Shown here piece by piece: positions 1 through 5,780 of a stretch of DNA of 10,114 nt. This DNA comes from Verrucomicrobiota bacterium (GTDB lineage: Bacteria > Verrucomicrobiota > Verrucomicrobiia > Limisphaerales > UBA11358): assembly GCA_026225155.1 (NCBI GenBank), contig JAMFSG010000121.1:1-10114 (forward strand), read 5' to 3'. The translations under genes and the position numbers were made by a program. The notes below the pieces were generated by a model. The model was not told where the DNA came from, searched no databases, and saw nothing but the letters and a program-made list of their open reading frames with translations. Each line of letters starts with the position of its first letter. Position 1 is the first letter of the stretch.

Positions 1-108
1 AGCGGCCAAATCTTTTCCGGTAATGCCGCGCCAAACGCCGGTTTGTTGCGCAAAAAAATAAATTCGCGGCCGCCAAGATCAAATCATCAGCCTGCATGTG
101 CGGTAAAA

Positions 109-1485
109 TCAAATCGTCCGCGAATGTTTCTGTTCGCCTGCTTGCGGCAACGTGTTGTCAAAAGTCATCGCGATGTTGCGGATGAACAAACGTCCGGCAT
201 CCGTGACTTCCAGGCCGTTTTGCGAAAACCGGATCAAGCCGTCGTCGGCAAAAAATTTCAGCGCGGCGAGTTCGTTGGCAAAATGTTCGGCAAAATTGAC
301 GCCGAGCTTTTGCGACATCGCGGCGTAATCCAGCGACAGATCGCACATCACGCGCATGATGGTTTCGCGGCGGATTTTGTCTTCGTCCGTCAAAACGTAG
401 CCGCGCGCGAGCGGAATTTTTTGCGCGTCGAGCGCGGAAAAATAGTGCGACAATTCTTTTTCGTTCTGCCAATACGCATCCGGAATCTGCGAGATCGCGC
501 TCATGCCGAACGAATAAATATCCGCATTGCCGCACGTGCTATAGCCTTGAAAATTCCGCTGCAACGTTTTGTTGCGCTGCGCCGTCACCATTTCATCCGA
601 CGGTTTGGCGAAATGATCCATGCCGATGTAAACGTAACGATTATTTTCCGTGAGCCGCTCGATGACGATTTTCAGCAGCTCCAATTTCACTTCCGGCGAC
701 GGCAAAATTTTCTGCTCCAGAATTTTTTGCGCCGGCTTGATCCACGGCACATGCGCGTAGCTGAAAACCGCGAGGCGATCCGGCGACATCTCCAAAACCG
801 TGTCGAGCGTGTGCGAAAAAGTTTCGACGGTTTGAAACGGCAAGCCGTAAATCAGATCGAAATTGACCGAGCCAAAACCGAGTTCGCGCGCCCAATCCAA
901 AGTTTGCTGCGTCATGTCGCGCGGCTGAATCCGATGAATCGCTTCCTGCACTTTCGGTTCAAAATCCTGCACGCCGAGCGACGCGCGGTTGAATCCGATT
1001 TCGCGCAGCGCAGCGATGTGTTCGCGCGTGAGCCGGCGCGGATCAATTTCCACGCCCGCTTCGATGTCGTCGGAAAACGTAAAATGTTTGCGGATGATTT
1101 CGCCGAGGCGGCGGATTTCGTCCGGCGACAAAAACGTCGGCGAGCCGCCGCCCCAATGTAGTTGGACGACCTTGCGTTTCGGATTCAGCCGCGCGGCCAT
1201 CTGCGCAACTTCGCGTTCGAGATAATCGAGATACGGTTTGCTCTCGCCGTGATTTTTGGTGATGACCGTCGTGCAGCCGCAAAACCAGCAGAGCGTTTCA
1301 CAAAAAGGAATGTGAAAATAGATCGAAAGATCGCGCTCGGTCTGGTTGTTCGCGGCAATTTTTTCGGTCAACAGCGGCGCGGTGAAGGCTTCGGTGAATT
1401 TTGTCGCGGGCGGATAGCTCGTATAACGCGGCCCGGCCACGTTATATTTTTTCACCAAATCCAGATTGACGCTTAGTTGGCTCAC
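109..1485 (-). CDS. hemN: Oxygen-independent coproporphyrinogen III dehydrogenase (radical SAM)
   Basis: Catalyses the oxygen-independent oxidative decarboxylation of coproporphyrinogen III to protoporphyrinogen IX in the cytoplasm, a late step of heme synthesis. The 458-residue protein has the length of classical HemN. The family signature GPRYTSYPP is at residues 18-26. The radical-SAM cluster motif CETLCWFCGC supplies C62, C66 and C69 plus the extra HemN cysteine C71, and the SAM-binding GGGSP is at 112-116. The C-terminal HemN domain follows, with YSFGMSAIS near residue 325. These features separate true HemN from the shorter HemW-like proteins. The start is GTG at 1483-1485; an in-frame TAA lies only a few codons upstream, so no longer start is available. 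No Shine-Dalgarno sequence precedes it. The gene lies 84 bases downstream of hemE on the same strand, so the two probably form an operon. The assignment is secure from motifs. Confidence 0.96.
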   Translation of the reverse strand: MSQLSVNLDLVKKYNVAGPRYTSYPPATKFTEAFTAPLLTEKIAANNQTERDLSIYFHIPFCETLCWFCGCTTVITKNHGESKPYLDYLEREVAQMAARLNPKRKVVQLHWGGGSPTFLSPDEIRRLGEIIRKHFTFSDDIEAGVEIDPRRLTREHIAALREIGFNRASLGVQDFEPKVQEAIHRIQPRDMTQQTLDWARELGFGSVNFDLIYGLPFQTVETFSHTLDTVLEMSPDRLAVFSYAHVPWIKPAQKILEQKILPSPEVKLELLKIVIERLTENNRYVYIGMDHFAKPSDEMVTAQRNKTLQRNFQGYSTCGNADIYSFGMSAISQIPDAYWQNEKELSHYFSALDAQKIPLARGYVLTDEDKIRRETIMRVMCDLSLDYAAMSQKLGVNFAEHFANELAALKFFADDGLIRFSQNGLEVTDAGRLFIRNIAMTFDNTLPQAGEQKHSRTI

Positions 1486-1497
1486 AAAATTATTTTA

Positions 1498-1563
1498 GTC
1501 ACACAGAGGCACAGAGATTACAGAGATTTTTTTTGCTCCGTGTTCTCTTTGTCTCTGTGTGAC
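1498..1563. repeat. Long imperfect inverted repeat between hemE and hemN
   Basis: Two 28-base arms, 1498-1525 and 1536-1563, are complementary at 23 of 28 positions by my count and enclose a 10-base T-rich loop. The outer 11 bases (GTCACACAGAG on the plus strand and its complement) pair perfectly. The arms are built from repeated CTCTGT/ACAGAG units. The structure begins 6 bases after the hemE stop codon and ends 12 bases before the hemN start, so it fills the intercistronic gap. It could act as a partial terminator, an RNA stability element, or simply be a dispersed repeat. It is not followed by a U-run on the hemE sense strand in standard terminator form. Confidence 0.8.
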
Positions 1564-1569
1564 AAATCT

Positions 1570-2685
1570 TCATCTGAAATTTTTCACGGTTTCAACCAGT
1601 GCGCTGATATTTTCCACTTTGGATTCCGGCAACACGCCGTGGCCGAGATTAAAAATATGTCCGCGCGCGCCGCGCATTTCAGCCAAAATTCTGCTCGTTT
1701 CCGCCGCGACTTTTTCCGGCGTCGTCAGCAACAACGATGGCTCAAGATTGCCTTGGACGCCAATGTGCGCGGGCAATTTTTTGCGGACCTCGGCAATCCG
1801 CACGTTGTAATCAATGCCTAAAACATTTGCGCCGAGGTCGGCGAGATCATCCCAATTTCCATGCGTGCCGAGTGAAAAGGCGATGATGGGAACGCCGATC
1901 TCCTGATCGGCCCGCGCGGATGGTTTTTTGAAACTTGCCGAACTGGAGTTCGGCGTTCCGATGGCGGAAATGATTTCCTTCATCCAAAGTCCGCTGGCTT
2001 CTTGAAATTCATTTGCCGGCAAATGTCCGCCGTGGCTATCGAAAATTTGCAGTGCATCCACGCCAGAAGCGATTTGCATTTGCAAATACGCAGTGATCGC
2101 GGCGGTCAGCTTTCCCATCAATGCCGAGAAAGTTTTTTTGTCGGCATCGAACAACGCTTTCGCCCGTGTGTATTTTTCCGCGCTGCCGCCTTCCATCATG
2201 AACGTCGCGAGCGTCCACGGCGAACCGCTGAAACCGATGAGCGCGGTTTGGTCGCCGAGTTCGGTGCGTAAAATTTTCAGCGCGTTGGAAACGTAATTCA
2301 ATTTTTCGCAGACGCATTCGACGGAAAGTTTTTCGATGTCGGCGGCGGATTGGATCTTAAAATCCATTTCGATGCCGCCGGTTTCGCGGAAACGATACGG
2401 CTGGCCGAGCGCCTCGGGAATCGTGAGGATGTCGCTGAATAAAATTGCCGCGTCAAAACCGAAGCGGCGGACGGGCTGCAACGTGACTTCGGCAGCGAGT
2501 TCGGGCGTTTGGACGAGTTGCAGAAAAGTATATTTTTCCTTCAGCTTGCGATATTCCGGCAACGCGCGCCCGGCTTGGCGCATCAGCCAAACCGGCGGGC
2601 GATCAACCGCTTCGCAACGGCACGCGGCCAAAAACCGCTGACGATTGGTCAGCGAGGCAATTTTTTCCGGCGCGTTGGCGGTCAT
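1570..2685 (-). CDS. hemE: Uroporphyrinogen III decarboxylase with an in-frame insertion
   Basis: Removes four acetate carboxyl groups from uroporphyrinogen III to give coproporphyrinogen III, the substrate of the HemN encoded next in the operon. Family motifs are clear: PVWLMRQAGR at 31-40, including substrate-binding arginines; FSDIL at 83-87 with catalytic D85; GFSGSPWTLAT at 151-161; FDSHGGH at 215-221 with S217; QGNLEP at 311-316; and FNLGHG at 345-350 with H349. Two features are odd. The tyrosine usually following WTLAT (human Tyr164) is phenylalanine, F162. The loop between KEIISAI and VPIIAF (about residues 243-264) is roughly 14 residues longer than in E. coli HemE, and its DNA is a palindromic repeat element (1889-1959). 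The extra segment is Ser/Lys/Ala-rich and without frameshift. The ATG start at 2685 gives a normal N-terminus; no Shine-Dalgarno is visible. Confidence 0.96.
   Translation of the reverse strand: MTANAPEKIASLTNRQRFLAACRCEAVDRPPVWLMRQAGRALPEYRKLKEKYTFLQLVQTPELAAEVTLQPVRRFGFDAAILFSDILTIPEALGQPYRFRETGGIEMDFKIQSAADIEKLSVECVCEKLNYVSNALKILRTELGDQTALIGFSGSPWTLATFMMEGGSAEKYTRAKALFDADKKTFSALMGKLTAAITAYLQMQIASGVDALQIFDSHGGHLPANEFQEASGLWMKEIISAIGTPNSSSASFKKPSARADQEIGVPIIAFSLGTHGNWDDLADLGANVLGIDYNVRIAEVRKKLPAHIGVQGNLEPSLLLTTPEKVAAETSRILAEMRGARGHIFNLGHGVLPESKVENISALVETVKNFR
1889..1959. repeat. REPIN-like palindromic doublet inside hemE
   Basis: Two related 26-base units lie in inverted orientation, at 1889-1914 (plus) and 1934-1959 (minus), separated by 19 bases. 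Both begin GGAACGCCGA when read inward from the ends. Each unit is itself a hairpin: GCCGATC/GATCGGC around TCCT in the first, GCCGAACT/AGTTCGGC around CC in the second. The two units differ at few positions, and the stem differences include a compensatory A-T to T-A exchange. GATG occurs directly on both sides (1885-1888 and 1960-1963), a possible 4-base target duplication. The element is translated in frame as hemE residues 243-266. Confidence 0.8.
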
Positions 2686-2758
2686 TTTCAGCCGGAAAGT
2701 TTATGGCAAAATTCCGGCAACGGCGAGCGCATTCTGGGACGGAAATCTCGCCGTCCAA

Positions 2759-2898
2759 TGGTAGGGACATCGCGCTGCGATGTCCCCGCCGCCGAGCGAA
2801 GCGTCAGGCGGCGGAAACGAATGCGATAAAAGATATGCGTCTTGCCCATTCGTTGCGCCGCGAACCGGCGCGGACGGCGCAGCGCGCCATCCCTACCA
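2759..2898. repeat. MITE/REP-like inverted-repeat element upstream of hemE
   Basis: A 140-base segment is bounded by 21-base inverted termini, 2759-2779 and 2878-2898, matching at 18 of 21 positions; both begin TGGTAGGGA when read inward. Inside are further hairpins: GGACATCGC/GCGATGTCC around a 3-base loop at 2765-2785, CCGCCGCC/GGCGGCGG about 2786-2814, GCGCCG/CGGCGC about 2856-2872, and GGCGC/GCGCC at 2876-2888. It contains no credible reading frame and occupies most of the 270-base gap between the divergent hemE and the gene at 2956. It is unrelated in sequence to the element inside hemE. The rest of the gap should hold the divergent promoters. Confidence 0.7.
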
Positions 2899-2916
2899 CT
2901 TTTCCGCGCAAATTTC

Positions 2917-2947
2917 TTGCAACTTTGTTTCCGCGCTGGTTTTTAAT
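2917..2947 (+). promoter_or_regulatory. Possible sigma-70-type promoter for the 2956 gene
   Basis: TTGCAA at 2917-2922 and TTTAAT at 2942-2947 resemble -35 and -10 boxes, but the 19-base spacing is longer than ideal. The -10-like box ends 8 bases before the ATG at 2956, so transcription would begin at or next to the start codon. The region is AT-rich, which makes chance matches likely. Confidence 0.25.
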
Positions 2948-2955
2948 TTTCAACG

Positions 2956-3423
2956 ATGGGAAATAAACCTTCAGATTTGCGCGAATCGCTTTGGCGGCGA
3001 CCGTTGACCGACACGGAACGTGCCGCGTTGCGCGCTCAGCCGGATTTGGAACTGGAGGCGCGGCTGACGGAATCGCTGGCCAAAATCCCCGACGCGCCGG
3101 TCGCCTCGAATTTCACCGCGCGCGTTTTGGCGGCGGTTGAATTGGAAGAAACGCGGCGCGCGCGCGGATGGAATTTTAGTTGGAACTGGCACGCGCTTTT
3201 TCCGCGCATCGCTGTTACCGCCGCCGTTTTGGTTTTCGGAGGAATATCTTTTCAACATTACGAAATCAATTCACAGCGCACGTTGCTCGCCAGAAATGTC
3301 GCGCAGGTCGCGGCGGCGCAGCCGTTGCCGAGCGTGGACGCGCTGAATAATTTTGACGCGATCCAGCGCATGAGCCAGCCGGCGCGCGCGGACGAGGAAT
3401 TGCTCGCGCTGAACTTGCAATGA
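2956..3423 (+). CDS. Single-pass membrane protein, anti-sigma-like, upstream of DUF3106
   Basis: A 155-residue protein with a soluble N-terminal part (about 1-78), one membrane segment at about 82-99 (FPRIAVTAAVLVFGGISF) and a C-terminal part of about 55 residues. The segment APVASNFTARVLAAVELEE at 47-65 resembles the stretch before the membrane helix in anti-sigma-like proteins of this phylum; this is recollection, not a search. It has no cysteine, so the HxxxCxxC zinc-binding anti-sigma motif is absent. Its TGA stop overlaps the ATG of the DUF3106 gene (ATGA at 3420-3423), implying translational coupling and a joint role. No sigma factor gene lies directly upstream, where one might be expected. 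The function is unproven; anti-sigma activity is an inference from context. Confidence 0.75.
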   Translation: MGNKPSDLRESLWRRPLTDTERAALRAQPDLELEARLTESLAKIPDAPVASNFTARVLAAVELEETRRARGWNFSWNWHALFPRIAVTAAVLVFGGISFQHYEINSQRTLLARNVAQVAAAQPLPSVDALNNFDAIQRMSQPARADEELLALNLQ

Positions 3424-4340
3424 TCCGGCTGCGCCAGTCAATTTTTTGCCTGGTCGCTGCGACGGCGGTTTTTTCCGCGCACGCGCAAAATCTGCCGTTG
3501 CCGCCAAAAAATTCCGCTGTTCCGCCGAATCTGATTCCGCCGCCGCCTTCGCCGCAAATATCATCGCCGGTGGCTTTTTTCCGGAACTTGCTCGCGATGT
3601 CGCCGAAAGATCGCGCGGATTTTTTGACGAACCGTCCGCCGGAAATCCGCGCGCGCATCCTCGCGAAAGTTCACGAATATCAAACGCTCGATCCTGACGA
3701 ACGCGAGTTGCGGCTGCGCGCGACGGAATTGCGCTGGTATCTCATGCCGTTGCTGCAAATGTCGCCGACGAACCGCGCCGAGCGGCTGGCGCAAGTGCCG
3801 GAAGATTTGCGTCCGCTCGCCCAAGACCGTCTGACGCAATGGGATATTTTGCCGCCGCCGCTGAAACAGGAATTTTTGGAGAACGACCACGCGCTGCACT
3901 ATTTCGCGCGCATCGAACCGCCGGGCAATTCGGCCGGAAATAATTTACCGGGTGCGGAACGGCAAAAAATTTCCGACCAGTTCAACCAGTTTTTTGAACT
4001 GACGCCGGGCGAGAAAGAAAAAACATTGAACACGCTTTCCGTTGCCGAACGCGCGCAAATGGAAAAAACTTTGCAGTCGTTTGACAAATTGCCGGCACCG
4101 CAACGGTTGCAGTGCCTGCGCAACTACGCAAAGTTCGCCGGCATGAGCGTCGCTGAGCGCGCGGAATTTTTGAAGAACGCCGAGCATTGGTCACAGATGT
4201 CCCCCGCCGACCGCCAGACGTGGCGCGACCTCGTGGCGCACGTCCCGCAATGGCCGCCGCTGCCGCCGCCAATCGTTCCGGCAAATCTCATCCCGCACGC
4301 GACGCCGAGAATTCTCCGCCCGAATATGGCGACGAATTAA
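3420..4340 (+). CDS. Secreted DUF3106-family protein
   Basis: A 306-residue protein with a signal peptide (about 1-22, cleavage after AHA, before Q23), then a proline-rich stretch at about 25-47. The rest is alpha-helical and built on a recurring [LM][ST]P/V..[ER]R motif: MSPKDR near 60, LDPDER near 90, MSPTNR near 114, LTPGEK near 194, LSVAER near 206, LPAPQR near 224, MSVAER near 242 and MSPADR near 260. This repeat is typical of DUF3106. A second proline-rich tail covers about 278-292. It is expected in the periplasm. DUF3106 has no established biochemical role that I know of. The start overlaps the upstream stop, so it is very likely co-expressed with the membrane protein before it; a periplasmic sensor or envelope stress role is conceivable but unproven. 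Confidence 0.85.
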   Translation: MIRLRQSIFCLVAATAVFSAHAQNLPLPPKNSAVPPNLIPPPPSPQISSPVAFFRNLLAMSPKDRADFLTNRPPEIRARILAKVHEYQTLDPDERELRLRATELRWYLMPLLQMSPTNRAERLAQVPEDLRPLAQDRLTQWDILPPPLKQEFLENDHALHYFARIEPPGNSAGNNLPGAERQKISDQFNQFFELTPGEKEKTLNTLSVAERAQMEKTLQSFDKLPAPQRLQCLRNYAKFAGMSVAERAEFLKNAEHWSQMSPADRQTWRDLVAHVPQWPPLPPPIVPANLIPHATPRILRPNMATN

Positions 4341-4380
4341 GACAAAAAGCCATTACAGGCACGGGTTATTTTTTCGTCGG

Positions 4381-4450
4381 GAAATTTTTTGCAGAAAACA
4401 ACGATGACAACAAAGACTCTTCGTTCCCTTTGTTGGCTTCTGTTAAATTT
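4381..4450. repeat. Dispersed 3' hairpin repeat, copy 1
   Basis: This is an imperfect inverted repeat 40 bases after the DUF3106 stop. CAACAAAG (4408-4415) pairs with CTTTGTTG (4428-4435), and outer bases extend the pairing (AAATTT near 4383 with AAATTT near 4445) with a bulge of about 10 bases. Its right half, 4419-4450, aligns base for base with 5613-5644 and 10079-10111, so the three are copies of one family. No gene is seen in the gap 4341-4505. Confidence 0.7.
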
Positions 4451-4471
4451 TTGTTCCAGCTCAAAGGTTTA

Positions 4472-4500
4472 TTGACGCGGCAATTTATCACGGCGAAAAT
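4472..4500 (+). promoter_or_regulatory. Possible promoter for the FKBP gene, leaderless spacing
   Basis: TTGACG at 4472-4477 matches the -35 consensus at 5 of 6 positions. GAAAAT at 4495-4500, after a 17-base spacer, is a weaker -10 match at 4 of 6. Only five bases separate the -10-like box from the ATG at 4506, so a transcript would start at about the start codon. By eye only. Confidence 0.3.
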
Positions 4501-4505
4501 CCGGC

Positions 4506-4838
4506 ATGGCAAAAACTGAATTGAAGATCGAAAAAATCACGAGCGGCAATGGTGTAGCTCCCAAAAAAGGCGACACCGTCAGCGTGCATTACACTGGCAC
4601 TTTTCTCGACGGCAAAAAATTTGACAGTTCCAAAGATCACGGCGTCCCGTTCAGCTTCACGCTCGGCGCGGGCGAAGTCATCGCCGGCTGGGATCTCGGC
4701 GTCGCCGCGATGAAGGTTGGCGACAAAGTGAAGATGACCATTCCGCCGGAACTCGCCTACGGTCGCGACGGCTATCCCGGCGCCATCCCGCCCAACGCGA
4801 CATTGATTTTTGAAGTGGAACTTTTGGCCATCGGTTAA
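4506..4838 (+). CDS. FKBP-type peptidyl-prolyl cis-trans isomerase
   Basis: A single-domain, 110-residue FKBP that catalyses cis/trans isomerisation of Xaa-Pro bonds during protein folding. The usual active-site residues are present: Y29 in VHYTG, F39 and D40 in KKFDSS, F50 in PFSF, V58-I59 and W62 in GEVIAGWD, Y85 in ELAYG and F102 in LIFEVELL. There is no signal peptide, membrane segment or inserted chaperone flap, so it resembles eukaryotic FKBP12 in size and should be cytoplasmic. The ATG at 4506 gives a complete domain; no Shine-Dalgarno precedes it. It stands alone between a repeat-bearing gap and the aquaporin gene, so its neighbours give no hint about a client protein. The family assignment is secure. 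Confidence 0.95.
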   Translation: MAKTELKIEKITSGNGVAPKKGDTVSVHYTGTFLDGKKFDSSKDHGVPFSFTLGAGEVIAGWDLGVAAMKVGDKVKMTIPPELAYGRDGYPGAIPPNATLIFEVELLAIG

Positions 4839-4865
4839 AAGCCATTCATTCCGGATCTATTTCCG

Positions 4866-4899
4866 CAAGCGCTTTTTTGCGTGAAAAAATTCGCAAAAA
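4866..4899 (+). terminator. Weak hairpin after the FKBP gene
   Basis: TTTTTGCG (4874-4881) can pair with CGCAAAAA (4892-4899) around a 10-base loop, and an alternative CGCAA/TTGCG pairing exists at about 4864-4881. It lies 36 bases past the FKBP stop. Stems are AU-rich and there is no strong U-tract after the hairpin, so termination here is uncertain. Confidence 0.25.
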
Positions 4900-4918
4900 T
4901 TTCAGACTGAATTACAAT
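4890..4918 (+). promoter_or_regulatory. Possible promoter for the aquaporin gene
   Basis: TTCGCA at 4890-4895 (4 of 6 to the -35 consensus), a 17-base spacer and TACAAT at 4913-4918 (5 of 6 to the -10 consensus) would start transcription about 20 bases before the ATG at 4944. It overlaps the weak hairpin described before it, so both may not be real. Confidence 0.3.
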
Positions 4919-4943
4919 TCTTCCAATTAGAAGCTGTCATTTT

Positions 4944-5588
4944 ATGAAAAAATATCTCGTTGAATTCCTCGGCATGTTCTTGTTCGTCCTCGTCGTCGGC
5001 ATGGTGGTCATTGATCCGGGTGCCGGAACCTTGGCACCGATCGCCATCGGCGCGACCTTGATGATTTTGGTGTATGCGGGCGGCCACGTTTCCGGCGGAC
5101 ATTACAATCCTGCGGTCACGCTTGCTGTCTGGCTGCGCGGACGTTGCGCGACGAAAGACGTCGTGCCCTATTGGATTTCGCAAATCCTCGGTGCCTTCGC
5201 CGCTTCGTATGTCGTGACTTATCTGAAAATTGATCCCACCGCCGTGACCCCGCATATCGTGACTCCGCATGAACTCAACACGGTTCCGTCGCTCATCGCG
5301 GAATTCATCGGCACGTTCGCGCTTTGCTACACGGTGTTGAACGTCGCGACGGCGAAAGCTACGGCGGGCAATTCATTTTACGGCCTCGCGATCGGTTTCA
5401 CCGTCGTCGTGATGGCCTTCGCGCTTGGCGGCATTTCGGGCGGCGCGTTCAATCCCGCCATCGCCACCGGCATCACCGTTCTGCACATTGAAAAAACTTC
5501 TAATCTGTGGATTTATCTCGTGGGCGATCTGGCCGGCGGCGCGCTCGCGGCGTTGACCTTCAAATTCATTAATCCCGAAGACAAATAA
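4944..5588 (+). CDS. Aquaporin-family (MIP) channel with atypical selectivity filter
   Basis: A 214-residue inner-membrane channel with the six-helix, two-half-helix MIP plan. The first NPA is N55-P56-A57 in SGGHYNPAVT, the second N170-P171-A172 in SGGAFNPAIAT. Membrane segments are apparent at about 5-22, 31-47, 76-93, 116-134, 147-162 and 187-205. The aromatic/arginine filter is unusual: the arginine that normally follows the second NPA is I173. Aligning by distance from the NPA motifs to E. coli AqpZ (Phe43, His174, Thr183, Arg189) gives I35, A158, G167 and I173. Such a pore would be wide and hydrophobic, so water specificity cannot be assumed; small neutral solutes or gases are possible. 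The ATG is unambiguous. A repeat follows the stop by 4 bases and a strong terminator by about 70. Confidence 0.93.
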   Translation: MKKYLVEFLGMFLFVLVVGMVVIDPGAGTLAPIAIGATLMILVYAGGHVSGGHYNPAVTLAVWLRGRCATKDVVPYWISQILGAFAASYVVTYLKIDPTAVTPHIVTPHELNTVPSLIAEFIGTFALCYTVLNVATAKATAGNSFYGLAIGFTVVVMAFALGGISGGAFNPAIATGITVLHIEKTSNLWIYLVGDLAGGALAALTFKFINPEDK

Positions 5589-5592
5589 TTTC

Positions 5593-5644
5593 AACAGAAG
5601 GCAACAAAGGCTCATCGTTCACTTTGTTTCCTTTTGTTCAGTTT
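5593..5644. repeat. Dispersed 3' hairpin repeat, copy 2
   Basis: AACAGAAGGCAACAAAG (5593-5609) and CTTTGTTTCCTTTTGTT (5622-5638) are complementary at 15 of 17 positions around a 12-base loop, starting 4 bases after the aquaporin stop. The right half (5613-5644) aligns with 4419-4450 and 10079-10111. It may add transcript 3'-end protection before the terminator at 5658. Confidence 0.75.
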
Positions 5645-5657
5645 CAGTTTTAATTGA

Positions 5658-5691
5658 ATGGGCAAAGAGGTTGCTTTGCCCATAATTTTTT
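5658..5691 (+). terminator. Intrinsic terminator of the aquaporin gene
   Basis: A perfect 10-base-pair stem, ATGGGCAAAG (5658-5667) with CTTTGCCCAT (5674-5683), has a 6-base loop and is followed by AA and then six T residues (5686-5691). This is the best rho-independent terminator in the window. It lies about 70 bases after the aquaporin stop and separates that gene from the sigma factor gene. Confidence 0.8.
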
Positions 5692-5780
5692 ATTGGATTT
5701 TACTTCAATCGTAAATCGCCAATCAAAAATCCTAAATTTCCTGTCACCTCTTCGCGCTTTCCAGCCACTTATGCGACGTT

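Noticed and set aside
1..97. A possible partial minus-strand gene downstream of hemN, starting with ATG at 95-97
   Set aside because: The 32-codon frame stays open to the window edge, but more than one frame is open there, no family motif appears, and it does not look like the start of hemG. Too short to support.
43..1161. A 372-codon open frame on the plus strand opposite hemN
   Set aside because: It is exactly antisense to a certain hemN, starts with TTG, is rich in Arg, Phe and His without recognisable domains, and reflects codon bias of the true gene.
2956..3423. Zinc-finger (zf-HC2) anti-sigma factor
   Set aside because: The protein has no cysteine at all, so the zinc-binding motif cannot be present; only a general resemblance remains.
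4187..4519. A 110-codon frame spanning the DUF3106 end and the following gap
   Set aside because: It overlaps the real DUF3106 C-terminus, runs through a repeat hairpin and ends inside the FKBP start; no domain is visible.
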